From NCBI GenBank assembly GCA_026708055.1, contig JAPOVS010000051.1:1-64000 (forward strand): a DNA stretch of 64,000 nt, given 5' to 3'. The translations under genes and the position numbers were made by a program. Origin of the DNA: a bacterium. Lineage in GTDB: Bacteria; Actinomycetota; Acidimicrobiia; Acidimicrobiales; CATQHL01. This document shows, piece after piece, positions 48,610 through 57,165 of this stretch. The notes beneath the pieces were generated by a model that saw only the letters and a list, made by a program, of their open reading frames with translations, was not told the origin of the DNA and did no database searches. Positions within the stretch are counted from its first letter, which is position 1. The number at the start of each line of letters is the position of its first letter.

Positions 48610-49038
48610 GGAGAGCCGCCGTCACGATCACCCGTCGCCGGCGTACTGCGGTGGCATAGACGCAACCTGGCCATCTTCCGGCGCACTTTGGAGCGAGGTG
48701 TGATGTGGTCGAGGTCGCTCCATCGTATGCGGCCGGCATTCTTGAGGGCTTCGCGCTTCGCGAGCACGTCAAGTGACGAACGGTTGCGTCTGTCGCAGCG
48801 GCGAGGGCAGGCGCGGTTCCGGTCCTACGACGAGGCGACCGTGCCCGGCACGGGCTTCGAGACCCTGGACGAGGCTCTGTGGCGCCCCATGCTCAGCAAG
48901 GCGTCCGCATGGTGGCTGCCGAACGCCTCGGGTGGGACCGGTACGGTGCTCCGAGGCGGAGGCGCCGGTCCAGGCACCGTCGCCGAGTCTGCGATGCTAT
49001 GGCTCGGCCGCTATCGAGCGCGAGGAGGGGAGGTCGAC
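48610..49038. other. 430-bp stretch without a confident gene
   Basis: A plus-strand frame ending at TGA near 48776 reads VVEVAPSYAAGILEGFALRE, which looks like the tail of a real protein with no start. The minus strand across the same bases reads LDHITPRSKVRRK, reminiscent of an HNH motif. A longer plus frame (from TTG 48688) runs into the DUF3467 gene but has unusual Trp/Gly-rich content. These are best seen as gene remnants. Confidence 0.4.
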
Positions 49039-49317
49039 ATGTCGACGGAGGGTGAGAAGAAGCGCGAGGTGCCGATCCGGCTGCCGCCGGAGTTGGAAGG
49101 GGGCTGCTGGGCCAATTTCGCCGCCGTCACCCACAGTCCTTACGAGTTCACTCTGGACTTCGTGCGCATGAACTTCGACGGCGTCGAGCCCCGCAACGGC
49201 GTCGTGGTCCAGCGGATCCACATGTCGCCGCTGTTCGTGCAGCAACTCATCGACGCCCTGCAGGACAACTGGCGGAAGTACGCCGCCAAGGCCATGCCGA
49301 AGGAGGTCGAGGGCTAG
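49039..49317 (+). CDS. DUF3467 domain protein
   Basis: A 92-residue protein matching DUF3467: CWANFAAVTHSPYEFTLDFV with MSPLFVQQLIDALQDNWRKY. ATG 49039 follows GGAGGGGAGG at a good distance and gives the family length; longer upstream frames are unsupported. Function is unknown. It is convergent with the electron-transfer flavoprotein gene. Confidence 0.75.
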   Translation: MSTEGEKKREVPIRLPPELEGGCWANFAAVTHSPYEFTLDFVRMNFDGVEPRNGVVVQRIHMSPLFVQQLIDALQDNWRKYAAKAMPKEVEG

Positions 49318-49341
49318 GTCCGGAGCGCCCCGCCGTCCCGC

Positions 49342-51183
49342 TCAGACCGTCAGGGCGGCCTCCAGGCGCGGGATCAGCTCGTCGAACACGTCGCGCCAGT
49401 CGGCCACGAACCCCACATCGCACCAGTCGAAGATGAGCGCCTCGGGGTCGGGATTGATGGCCACGATGCTGCCTGCCGAGCGCACGCCGGAGGTGTGATT
49501 GAACTTCCCCGACAGGCCGATGGCGATGTACAGCCGGGGCGAGATGCTGTGGCCGGTGATCCCCACCTGGCGGGCCCGAGGCATGGCGCCGACGTCGGTC
49601 ACCTTGCGGGTGGCGCACAGTTCGGCGCCGATCTTGCGGGCGTCGGCCCGGAGGCGCTCGTAGTCGTCCACGTCCACGCCCACGCCGACTCCGATCACGA
49701 CCGCGGCGTGGGCGAGCAGGTCGCCGTCGTCGTCCCGCCTGCGCCCCAGCACCCGCAAGCGCTCCCGCGGCGTCACGGTGATCTCGGTCACGGGCACCTC
49801 CGGCGTCCGGCGCGGCTCGGGCAGTCCAAGGACGCCGGCGCGCACCGTCGCCATCTGCACCGCGGAGGAGCAGGCGATGTCGGCGATCACATAGCCACCG
49901 AAGGCCGGCTTCTCGGCGATCAGGCGACCATTGTCGCAGGAGAGACCCACGGCGTCGCCCGTCAGGCCGGCGGCCAAGCGGGCCGCCACCCGCGACGCCA
50001 CTTCGCGGCCCCAGGCCGTGCTCGGCGCCAGGATCGCCCAGGGCTGCACGCCTTCGGCCCAGTCGCCGACCGCGCCGGCGACGTCCTCCTCGGTGAGCCC
50101 CCCGTGGCCGTCAGCGGGCACAGCACCGGCGGCGCTGACCCGGCGGACCGCGTCGGCTCCGAAGCCGCCGAGCTCGGTACCCGCGTCGGGACCCAGAGCC
50201 ACGACGTGGCCGCCGACGGCGGTGGCCAGCCGCGCCGCGGCTCCCAGCAACTCCCGGGAGTGCCGGTCACGAGCCGGCTCGATGAGAACGCCGACGGCGA
50301 GGCCGCCGTTCTGGGCCGCCGGCAACTCGACGACCAACCCGGAGCCGCGGGCGACCTCCGGGGCGCCGGTGGGCACCAACGCCCCCCGATCCTCCAAGAC
50401 CGCGATAGCCCGGTCGGCCGCCTCGGCAAGGCCGCCGGACAGGACCTCGCGTCGCCGGTCGATCTTCAGGGTCCAGATCGGCCCGACGGAGGTGGGGCTG
50501 GCGGCGGCGCCCCACGGCCCGGGCCCCAACTCGGCTGCGTCGATCGTCGTTATGCGCGAGCCGTCGACCCCCGCCCAGACTGCGGGATCCTTGATCTTGC
50601 AGGGATCGATCAGCCGCTCGGCGCACGAAAGCAGCGCCGGGAGATCCAACTCGGCGTCCAACCACTCGTCGTTGTGCTCGAGGAGCAGCGACAGCCGCTC
50701 GCCGGTGAGGCGCAGCCGGCGAACCCCGCAGGCGAAGGGCAGCCCCAGCAACTCGGCGAGCTGCGGCGGCACCTGGCCGGTGTCGGCATCGACGCTGTTC
50801 CGCCCCGCGAAGATCAGGTCGAAGGGTCCGAGATGTTCCACCGCGGCGGCCAGCGCCCGTGCGGTGGCCAGGGTGTCGGATCCGGCGAACGCCGGATCGG
50901 TCACGTGGAAGCCGGCGTCGGCGCCGAAGGCGATGGCCTCCCGGCAAACCGTGTCCGCCGAGGGCGGTCCCAGGGTCAGCACGCTGAGCGTGCCGCCGCC
51001 GGCGCGGGCGATCTGCAGGCCCTGGGCCACCCCGCGCCGGCAGTAGTCGTTCATGTGCAGCACCTGCCCGTCGCGCACGAGCCGGTTGTCGGGTCCGAGC
51101 CGCATGTCCTCGAAAACAGGGATCTGCTTGGCCAGCGCCAGCACCCGCAGCGGGCGGGCCGGTCGCAGCTCCGGCGTGCTCAC
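49342..51183 (-). CDS. electron transfer flavoprotein, fused beta and alpha subunits
   Basis: A 613-residue fusion. Residues about 10-250 are EtfB-like (VLALAKQIPVFEDMRLG, AGRNSVDADTGQVPPQLAEL). Residues about 300-613 are EtfA-like, ending with the FAD-binding region (QVGITGHSISPRLYIAIGLS, VAINPDPEALIFDWCDVGFV). In most bacteria these are two genes. It would carry electrons from acyl-CoA or similar dehydrogenases. The GTG start overlaps the phosphatase stop (GTGA). No ETF dehydrogenase gene is visible in the window. Confidence 0.85.
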   Translation of the reverse strand: MSTPELRPARPLRVLALAKQIPVFEDMRLGPDNRLVRDGQVLHMNDYCRRGVAQGLQIARAGGGTLSVLTLGPPSADTVCREAIAFGADAGFHVTDPAFAGSDTLATARALAAAVEHLGPFDLIFAGRNSVDADTGQVPPQLAELLGLPFACGVRRLRLTGERLSLLLEHNDEWLDAELDLPALLSCAERLIDPCKIKDPAVWAGVDGSRITTIDAAELGPGPWGAAASPTSVGPIWTLKIDRRREVLSGGLAEAADRAIAVLEDRGALVPTGAPEVARGSGLVVELPAAQNGGLAVGVLIEPARDRHSRELLGAAARLATAVGGHVVALGPDAGTELGGFGADAVRRVSAAGAVPADGHGGLTEEDVAGAVGDWAEGVQPWAILAPSTAWGREVASRVAARLAAGLTGDAVGLSCDNGRLIAEKPAFGGYVIADIACSSAVQMATVRAGVLGLPEPRRTPEVPVTEITVTPRERLRVLGRRRDDDGDLLAHAAVVIGVGVGVDVDDYERLRADARKIGAELCATRKVTDVGAMPRARQVGITGHSISPRLYIAIGLSGKFNHTSGVRSAGSIVAINPDPEALIFDWCDVGFVADWRDVFDELIPRLEAALTV

Positions 51184-51803
51184 GGCGCCGGAAGTGGGTC
51201 GAGGGTGTCGCGAGCCGTGTGCAGGTGGGCGGTCTCGTTCAGCGACGACACGTGCATGCCGCCCAGCAAGTTGCGCCGCAGCCGGCACAGGCCCGTGTAC
51301 TCCAAGCTGAAGAAGAACACGTTCTCGATGCCCAGGAGGTGGCTCACGAGGGCGTTGACGGTCCCGCTGTGGGCCACCACCGCGACGGTCTGGTCGCTGT
51401 GTTCGGCCTCCCAGGCCGCGAAGGTCTTCGCCACGTCGTCGCGGAAGAGCTCCGGATCGGTGAATCCGGCCTCCCGCCAGCGCCCGCTGCGCAGGTGGCG
51501 CCAGATCTCGTGGCGTTCCCGCCGCATCTGCTCGTAGGGGATGTAGGTGGTGCTGCCGCTGTCGATTTCCGAGAAGCCCTCCACCGTCTCGATCTCGAGG
51601 CCCCGCTCGGCGGCCAAGGGTTCAGCCGTCTCGACCGCCCGAAGCTTGGGGCTGGCGGCGACGTGATCGATCTCTTCGCCCGCCAGCCAGGCCGCCAGGC
51701 GTCGTGCCTGCTCGCGGCCCACGTCGGTGAGGCCCGGATCGGCGGGTCCGTCGGTGTTCTCCACCCGCTGGGGCAGGGCGTGACGGATCAGAAGCAGCTC
51801 CAC
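51180..51803 (-). CDS. histidine phosphatase (phosphoglycerate mutase-like) family protein
   Basis: A 207-residue protein with the RHG-type site LLIRHALPQR (RHA variant), GLTDVGREQARRLAAWL, the acidic region around FSEIDSGST and the second catalytic His in VVAHSGTVNALVSHLLG. The RHA variant is found in active members. The substrate is unknown. GTG 51803 is 8 nt after a TACCGT box on this strand. It is transcribed with and coupled to the EtfBA gene, although a functional link is not obvious. Confidence 0.82.
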   Translation of the reverse strand: MELLLIRHALPQRVENTDGPADPGLTDVGREQARRLAAWLAGEEIDHVAASPKLRAVETAEPLAAERGLEIETVEGFSEIDSGSTTYIPYEQMRRERHEIWRHLRSGRWREAGFTDPELFRDDVAKTFAAWEAEHSDQTVAVVAHSGTVNALVSHLLGIENVFFFSLEYTGLCRLRRNLLGGMHVSSLNETAHLHTARDTLDPLPAP

Positions 51804-51811
51804 GTGACCGT

Positions 51812-51817
51812 ACGGTA
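51812..51817 (-). promoter_or_regulatory. possible -10 box (phosphatase/EtfBA unit)
   Basis: Minus-strand TACCGT lies 8 nt before GTG 51803. A second TACGGT immediately follows, so the exact box is uncertain. Confidence 0.3.
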
Positions 51818-51884
51818 CCGGCCGGTCCGCCCCGACAGGCCCGAGCAGGAGCGGTGTGGCGCAGGTGGTGGCGGTCGGGTGTGA

Positions 51885-51890
51885 CAACAT
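51885..51890 (+). promoter_or_regulatory. possible leaderless -10 box
   Basis: CAACAT lies 6 nt before ATG 51897. The first base departs from TAnnnT. Confidence 0.3.
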
Positions 51891-51896
51891 CGCGCC

Positions 51897-52394
51897 ATGG
51901 CCGTGGACCACACCGGCGTCATGTTCACCTTCGAGGACACTGCCGAGATTCTCTCGTGCATGGAGGACCTGGCCGTGCGGGGCGACGGCAGGGGTTGGCT
52001 CAACCTGCTGCCCTGGGTGGAGGACGAGGAGCGGCCGCCCACCTCCCCGCTGGGGCGGATGTTCTCCGCCCGCGGTCCCGAGATCCCGCAGGCCACCTGG
52101 GTGCCGCAGCACCGGCGCGGCCGGAGCACCGTGCGGGCCACGATCGGCATATCGCACCCCACCGGCCGCTTCGCGGTGCGCCGCCTGGCCGAGAACGGCG
52201 TGGACGTGCCACAGGCCTGGACGGTGCGCCAGGACCACGTCCGGCGGGGGCTCGTGTTCGAGTTGCCCGACGGCGTCGGCGTTGCCGAGGTGCTGCGGTT
52301 CCTGATGGCGGCGACGGAGGTGCTCAGCGGTGTCGAGACCGACGGCCGCTGGGTTGCCGACATCGCGGTCCAGCGCGGCTCCCGGCGGGGCTGA
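51897..52394 (+). CDS. conserved hypothetical protein
   Basis: A 165-residue protein with no recognised domain. Features are an acidic N-terminal helix (FEDTAEILSCMEDLAVRGDG), RGWLNLLPWVEDEE, a strand-rich centre (TVRATIGISHPTGRFAVRRL) and a C-terminal helix (VAEVLRFLMAATEVLSG). No signal or membrane segment was seen. It is divergent from the phosphatase gene across about 90 bp and lies 76 bp before the methyltransferase gene. Confidence 0.6.
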   Translation: MAVDHTGVMFTFEDTAEILSCMEDLAVRGDGRGWLNLLPWVEDEERPPTSPLGRMFSARGPEIPQATWVPQHRRGRSTVRATIGISHPTGRFAVRRLAENGVDVPQAWTVRQDHVRRGLVFELPDGVGVAEVLRFLMAATEVLSGVETDGRWVADIAVQRGSRRG

Positions 52395-52458
52395 CCGCGC
52401 CGAGGGCCGCCTCGCGCTGCGGCATCCGTTCGCGTCAGGACCGTCGCCGCTCCCCGGC

Positions 52459-52464
52459 TATGGT
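52459..52464 (+). promoter_or_regulatory. -10 box of a leaderless promoter (alkylated-DNA methyltransferase)
   Basis: TATGGT lies exactly 6 nt before ATG 52471. Confidence 0.45.
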
Positions 52465-52470
52465 CGGCGC

Positions 52471-53088
52471 ATGGCCGAAATTGCGAACGGAAGAGCAGCC
52501 CGTCGAGCAATCGGCGGAGTCGATCCAGGGAGCGGGGTCCCGGCGGCGGGCGCCGAGGCGGTCTGGGTGTGGGACACCGACAGTCCCGTCGGCCGCCTGG
52601 GTCTGGCCCTCACCGAGGCGGGACTGCGGCGGCTCACGTTCCTGCCGCCCGGCGTCGCCGGTCGCGCCGACGGCGACGTCGAGGAGTTGGCCGCCACCAT
52701 GGCCGTCACGGTGTCACCCCGTGTGACGGTGGCCGCCGCGCCCCTGGACGGCATGCGGCGGCAACTCGACGACTACTTCGCCGGCAGGCTGCGGGGCTTC
52801 GACGTGGAGGTGGACTGGCGCGACAGCGCGGGCTTCTACCGCCGGGCGCTGGAGGTGACGGCCGCCATCCCCTACGGAGGCACACGCAGCTACGCAGACG
52901 TGGCGGCGAGCGCCGGCAGCCCCAGAGCCGCCCGGGCGGTCGGCACGGCCATGGCGACCAACCCTGTTGCGCTGGTTGTTCCCTGCCACCGGGTCGTCCG
53001 AGCCGACGGCCGTCGCGGACCCTACGGGGGCGGTACTGCGGCCAAGGATCTGCTGCTGGACCTCGAGGCGTCTGTCAGCGGCAACTGA
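52471..53088 (+). CDS. ogt: methylated-DNA-[protein]-cysteine S-methyltransferase
   Basis: A 205-residue repair protein. The acceptor cysteine is C172 in LVVPCHRVVRADGR, followed by GPYGGG. The helix-turn-helix region reads IPYGGTRSYADVAASAGSPR with the conserved AVGTAMATNP. The N-terminal domain (about 27-110) is the usual ribonuclease-like fold. It removes alkyl groups from O6-guanine in a single-turnover reaction. The ATG start is supported by TATGGT 6 nt upstream; the open frame extends further but is not needed. Whether it is closer to Ogt or Ada cannot be settled. Confidence 0.88.
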   Translation: MAEIANGRAARRAIGGVDPGSGVPAAGAEAVWVWDTDSPVGRLGLALTEAGLRRLTFLPPGVAGRADGDVEELAATMAVTVSPRVTVAAAPLDGMRRQLDDYFAGRLRGFDVEVDWRDSAGFYRRALEVTAAIPYGGTRSYADVAASAGSPRAARAVGTAMATNPVALVVPCHRVVRADGRRGPYGGGTAAKDLLLDLEASVSGN

Positions 53089-53145
53089 GGCGCGGAGATC
53101 TCGACCGGCTTCGCGAGGCCCTCGTCCGGGCCACGACCGGGTCGG

Positions 53146-53364
53146 TCAGAGGGCGATCTCCTCGATCTCCGAGGTCTCCCAGAACTCGTGGTTCTCGATC
53201 CAGTCCGCGTTGGCGGATCGCAGCAACAACTCGGGGTCGTGGCGCGGGTCGGCGTCCTCGCTGACCCCGCTGAGCACCGACCGCCAAGCGCCTGACCACC
53301 AGGCCAGGAGCGCGATAAGCAAGCACGAGCCCAAGAATGCCGCGAGCGGAACCAGCAATTCCAC
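53146..53364 (-). CDS. small membrane protein
   Basis: A 72-residue protein from GTG 53364: one N-terminal helix (LLVPLAAFLGSCLLIALLAW) and an acidic soluble tail ending WENHEFWETS-like residues (DWIENHEFWETSEIEEIAL). TAAGGT lies 9 nt before the start on this strand. It is convergent with the alkyl-DNA methyltransferase gene. No family was recognised. Confidence 0.5.
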   Translation of the reverse strand: MELLVPLAAFLGSCLLIALLAWWSGAWRSVLSGVSEDADPRHDPELLLRSANADWIENHEFWETSEIEEIAL

Positions 53365-53522
53365 AGGACGCGAACCTTAACCACGCCCGACGGCATTGTC
53401 CAACCGAAGGCTCAGCCAGGTCGCCCCCAAGTGACGGCCAGGCGGCCGCGGCGGAACGCCGGTGGCGGACCGGCGGTCCCCGAGACGGCGCGGTAGGGTC
53501 GCCGCCTGCCGGAGGAGGTGTG

Positions 53523-55073
53523 ATGAGCGACATCCTGGGCTTCTGGAGCATCGCGCAGGCCGACCCGCAGCGCCTCGCCGTGGTGGATCCGGAGGGGCGG
53601 AGCACCTCGTTCGGGGAGTTGGCGGACCTGACCAACCGGTACGCGCACGGGCTTCGCGCCCTCGGTCTCGGCCCGGGCGACTCGATGGTCACGGTGCTGC
53701 CCAACGGGCTGGAGCAGATCGCCTCGCTGCTCGCGGCCTACCAGAGCGGCCTGTACGTCACACCGGTCAACTGGCACCTCAGCGCCGCGGAGATCGCCTA
53801 CATCGTCACCGACAGCGACGCCAAGGTGCTGATCGGCCACGAGCGTTTCGCCGTCGAGGCAGCGGGCGTGCCGGACGGCGCCGACGTGCCCCATGCGTTC
53901 TCAGTGGGCACGGTCGGCGGCTTCAGAACGATCGAGGAGTTGACGGCGGGCTGGCCGGCGACGCGGCCGGACGACCTCACGACCGGCTCCATCATGGGGT
54001 ACACCTCCGGGACGACGGGGCGGCCCAAGGGCGTGCGCCGGTCCTTGAGTATCCGCCATCCCGACGAGTCGGCGGCCTTCGCGGGTTTCCTCCTGTTGCT
54101 GTTCGGCATCAAGCCGCATGCCGGCAACGTGTTCCTCTGCGCAACCCCCATCTACCACTCCGCCGGAAGTCTGTGGACCACGATGTCGCTGCACCTCGGA
54201 CACAGCGTCGTGCTCATGGACCGCTGGAGCCCACTCGGGACGCTCGAGCTGATCGAACGCCACCACGTCACGCACACCCACCTGGTTCCGACCATGTTCC
54301 ACCGCCTGCTGCGGCTGACGGCGGAGGAGCGGGACCGGTACGACGTGTCGTCGCTGCGGCACGTGATCCATGCGGCGGCCCCCTGCCCGGTCGAGACCAA
54401 GCAACGGATGCTGGACTGGTGGGGCGACTGCCTCTACGAGTACTACGCCGCCACCGAGGGTGGCGGGACGCTCGCCACTCCTGCCGACTGGCGGCGCTTC
54501 CCCGGCACGGTGGGCAGGCCCTGGCCCGAGACCGAGGTCATCGTCGTCGACTCGGAGGGCCGGGAACTGCCGCCGGGCCGCAGCGGCACCGTCTACATGA
54601 AGATGCCCGAACGCCTTCGCTTCAGGTACCACAACGACGCACAGAAGACCGCCGACGCCCAGCTGGGTGAGTTCTTCACCGTCGGCGACGTGGGGTACTT
54701 CAACGAGGAGGGCTACCTGTTCCTCAACGACCGGGCCCGCGACATGATCATCGTGGGCGGCGTGAACATCTACCCGGCGGAGATCGAGGGCGTGCTGCAG
54801 CAGTGCCCGCTGGTGGGCGATGTCGCCGTGTTCGGTGTACCCGACGAGGACCTCGGCGAGAGCATCAAGGCGGTGGTGGAACCGGCGCCGGGAGTCGAAC
54901 CTGGCGAGGGAACCCGGCGGGCCATCCTGGACTTCCTGCCGGGGCGGTTGGCGAAGCAGCGCAGGCCGCACTCATTGGACTTCATTGCAGAACTGCCCCG
55001 GGACCCCAACGGCAAGCTCTACAAGCGACGGCTGCAGGATCCGTACTGGGAGGGGCTCGCCCGGCGCATCTGA
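53523..55073 (+). CDS. AMP-dependent acyl-CoA synthetase
   Basis: A 516-residue ANL-superfamily enzyme: P-loop MGYTSGTTGRPKGVRRS, EYYAATEGGGTLAT, EFFTVGDVGYFNEEGYLFLN and RARDMIIVGGVNIYPAEIE, with the catalytic lysine in LPRDPNGKLYKRRLQDPYW. It resembles medium/long-chain or bile-acid-type CoA ligases, but the substrate is unknown. ATG 53523 is preceded by GGAGGAGG and a TAGGGT box 23 nt upstream, so this gene has a normal leader, unlike its neighbours. Confidence 0.87.
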   Translation: MSDILGFWSIAQADPQRLAVVDPEGRSTSFGELADLTNRYAHGLRALGLGPGDSMVTVLPNGLEQIASLLAAYQSGLYVTPVNWHLSAAEIAYIVTDSDAKVLIGHERFAVEAAGVPDGADVPHAFSVGTVGGFRTIEELTAGWPATRPDDLTTGSIMGYTSGTTGRPKGVRRSLSIRHPDESAAFAGFLLLLFGIKPHAGNVFLCATPIYHSAGSLWTTMSLHLGHSVVLMDRWSPLGTLELIERHHVTHTHLVPTMFHRLLRLTAEERDRYDVSSLRHVIHAAAPCPVETKQRMLDWWGDCLYEYYAATEGGGTLATPADWRRFPGTVGRPWPETEVIVVDSEGRELPPGRSGTVYMKMPERLRFRYHNDAQKTADAQLGEFFTVGDVGYFNEEGYLFLNDRARDMIIVGGVNIYPAEIEGVLQQCPLVGDVAVFGVPDEDLGESIKAVVEPAPGVEPGEGTRRAILDFLPGRLAKQRRPHSLDFIAELPRDPNGKLYKRRLQDPYWEGLARRI

Positions 55074-55124
55074 CCGCCCGCCGCCGGCGGGCGCGGTGTC
55101 GTCGGTCATGGTGCGGGCCCGCGC

Positions 55125-56879
55125 TCAGGCGCAGGTGTTCGGCGCCGCCTCGCCGGCGAACCGATCCGCGATCCAGCCGAGGAGGTCGTCCCGCTGGGCG
55201 GCGATCACGCTGCTGTGGTCGTGGCCCTCGTAGAGGATGCGATCGGTCGGGCCCTGGCCGTCCAGCACGCAGAGCTGTCCCAGCAGGATCTGGCTGCTGA
55301 GGGCGGGGATCTGCTCGTCGACGCTGCCGTGGAGGATGAGCAGCGGCACCGGCACCGGCGCCTGGTTCGTGTCGTTCTCGACGATCACCCGATCCCACGG
55401 CGACACGCCGAGGGGGCTCGCCACCTTCAGCATCTGCTCGGCGCTCAGCGGGTTGAACACGTCGAAGACGTCTTGCGTGCAGCCCGTCTCAAGCACGTCC
55501 ATCAGGGCGATGGCCCCGTCGGTGTAGACCTGATCGAGCTCGACCTCGTCGTAGGCCTCGGCGAAAGCGGCCGAGGCCATGGCGAGGTATCCCTGGAACG
55601 GGCCGCCCAGCAGGACGCCGTAGAGCAGCGCGAACTGCGAGGGTGGAGCGCCGGACGCCACGCCGAGGAGTTGCAGCTCGGGCGCGTACTCCTGCCAGTG
55701 CTGGCCGGTGTGTATGGACGCGTGGCCTCCCTGGCTGTGGCCCCAGACCACGAACCCGTCGGTGACCGAGACGAGCGGCATCCCGTCGGTGCCCGGCAGG
55801 CTCCCGAGGTTGTGGGCGGCGCGGACGCTGTCGAGCACGCTCCGGGCCTCGCTCCTGCCGACGATGTAGGGGTGCAGACCGGGCGTGCCGAGACCCTCAT
55901 AGTCGGTGGCCACGACGGCGTAGCCCTCCAGGTACGGGCCGTTGGAGAGGATCTCCGCCTCCGCGTCGTGCGACGGGGCGCAGATGTCGGCCGTGCCGGT
56001 GGTGCCGTGGGCGTAGGCCACGAGCGGCCAGCCGCCGGGCGGCGGCTCGCCGGCGGGGGTGGCCACGAACCCCGAGACGGCGATGTCGTCGCCCCGCAGC
56101 GAGCGGGAGCGGTAGAGGATGCGGTAGCCGATGTAGTCGTCGCCGAGCTCCAACTCCTCGATGTCGATGATCTCGCCGGGTTCGCCGGCGGGAAGGGGCA
56201 GGGGAACCCTCAATGCTCCCGGGGCGTCGTAGATGGACGTAATGACGGCAACGTCCTCGTCCCTGGGCTCGGATTCGCCTGCCACGCAGGGACCGTCGTC
56301 GCCCGACCAGACGAAGCCGGCCGCCTCGCAGATCGGTCGGCTCGTGTAATCGGAGGGGTGTGTCTCGAACCCGGGTTCGGACGGCTCCGGCTCCGGTGCC
56401 GGTTCGGGTTCCGGCGGCGTTTCGGGCTGCGGCGGGGCGTACGGATCTGACGGCGGCTCGGGTTCCGACTCCGGCGCCGGTTCGGGTTCCGTCGGTGGTT
56501 CCGGTGCGGGCGGTTCGGGTTCTCGCGCCGGTTCCGGCGGCGGTTCGGGTTCCGGCGGCGGTTCGGGTTCTGGCGGCGGTTCCGGTGGCGGTTCGGGTGC
56601 CGGCCGCGGTTCGGGTTCCGGTGCGGGCGGGGATTCCGGTGCGAGGGGTTCGGGTTCTGGCGGCGGCTCTGGGGATTCCGGCGCGGGGGCCGGTTCGGGA
56701 GCGAGTACCGGCGCCGGCTCGGGTGCCGTGGCGGGCGCCGCATCCGACTGCCCGCAGGCGGCGATCAGCAGTGCGCCGCCTGCCACCAGCGCGGCCGACA
56801 CGATCGATGCGCGGCCACGCCGAGCGGCCCCTGCGGTGCGTCGCTGCGGCCCGAAGAGATGCGCAAGCGGGTCGGTCAC
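55125..56879 (-). CDS. secreted lipoprotein lipase/esterase with long Pro/Glu tether
   Basis: A 584-residue protein: signal [20 protein letters not shown] with lipobox IAAC, then about 110 residues of Pro-Glu repeats (PEPEP type), then an alpha/beta-hydrolase related to secretory lipases. The nucleophile is S382 in [23 protein letters not shown] marks the oxyanion region, and the catalytic His is probably in [10 protein letters not shown]. The tether would hold the enzyme away from the membrane, perhaps through a thick envelope. GTG 56879 is preceded by AGAGGAG. It is divergent from the acetoacetyl-CoA synthetase gene. Confidence 0.82.
   Translation of the reverse strand: MTDPLAHLFGPQRRTAGAARRGRASIVSAALVAGGALLIAACGQSDAAPATAPEPAPVLAPEPAPAPESPEPPPEPEPLAPESPPAPEPEPRPAPEPPPEPPPEPEPPPEPEPPPEPAREPEPPAPEPPTEPEPAPESEPEPPSDPYAPPQPETPPEPEPAPEPEPSEPGFETHPSDYTSRPICEAAGFVWSGDDGPCVAGESEPRDEDVAVITSIYDAPGALRVPLPLPAGEPGEIIDIEELELGDDYIGYRILYRSRSLRGDDIAVSGFVATPAGEPPPGGWPLVAYAHGTTGTADICAPSHDAEAEILSNGPYLEGYAVVATDYEGLGTPGLHPYIVGRSEARSVLDSVRAAHNLGSLPGTDGMPLVSVTDGFVVWGHSQGGHASIHTGQHWQEYAPELQLLGVASGAPPSQFALLYGVLLGGPFQGYLAMASAAFAEAYDEVELDQVYTDGAIALMDVLETGCTQDVFDVFNPLSAEQMLKVASPLGVSPWDRVIVENDTNQAPVPVPLLILHGSVDEQIPALSSQILLGQLCVLDGQGPTDRILYEGHDHSSVIAAQRDDLLGWIADRFAGEAAPNTCA
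56385..56720. repeat. low-complexity GGTTCCGG/GGTTCGGG repeat coding the Pro-Glu tether
   Basis: On the plus strand short units such as GGTTCGGGTTCCGGCGGC recur many times, encoding Pro/Glu on the minus strand. Such tracts change length easily by slippage and may vary between strains. Confidence 0.7.
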
Positions 56880-56981
56880 GTCGGCTCCTCTCTGCGCGTC
56901 GGCGACGGCCGGTCGCCGGCATCGATGAGCGTACAGCCGACGGCTGCAGCGCTCGTCGGCAGGGCGCCCACGAACGAAACC

Positions 56982-57074
56982 CGCGTACCGCTCCTCGGGA
57001 CACCTGATGCGCATCCCTCGGTCCCGCCAGGTGAGTGCCGCCCCACGAGCGGGGCCGCGTGCCGCTCCTCAGGG
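56982..57074. repeat. imperfect direct repeat upstream of the acetoacetyl-CoA synthetase gene
   Basis: CGCGTACCGCTCCTCGGGA (56982-57000) and CGCGTGCCGCTCCTCAGGG (57056-57074) match at 16 of 19 positions, 74 bp apart, in the divergent promoter region between the lipase and aacS. They could be binding sites for a regulator, though GC-rich chance similarity cannot be excluded. Confidence 0.35.
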
Positions 57075-57165
57075 CGCCCCCGCCGGTGATGCCGCAGGCC
57101 CGGCCGTGACTGCTGCCGCCGTGGGTTCTGCCAGTCGGGGGCCGTGTGCAAAGCTCGCGCCCGTC

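Noticed and set aside
56210-57007. Coding frames across the Pro-Glu repeat on the other strand and frames
   Set aside because: They are simple-sequence translations (Val/Arg/Pro repeats) without starts or domains.
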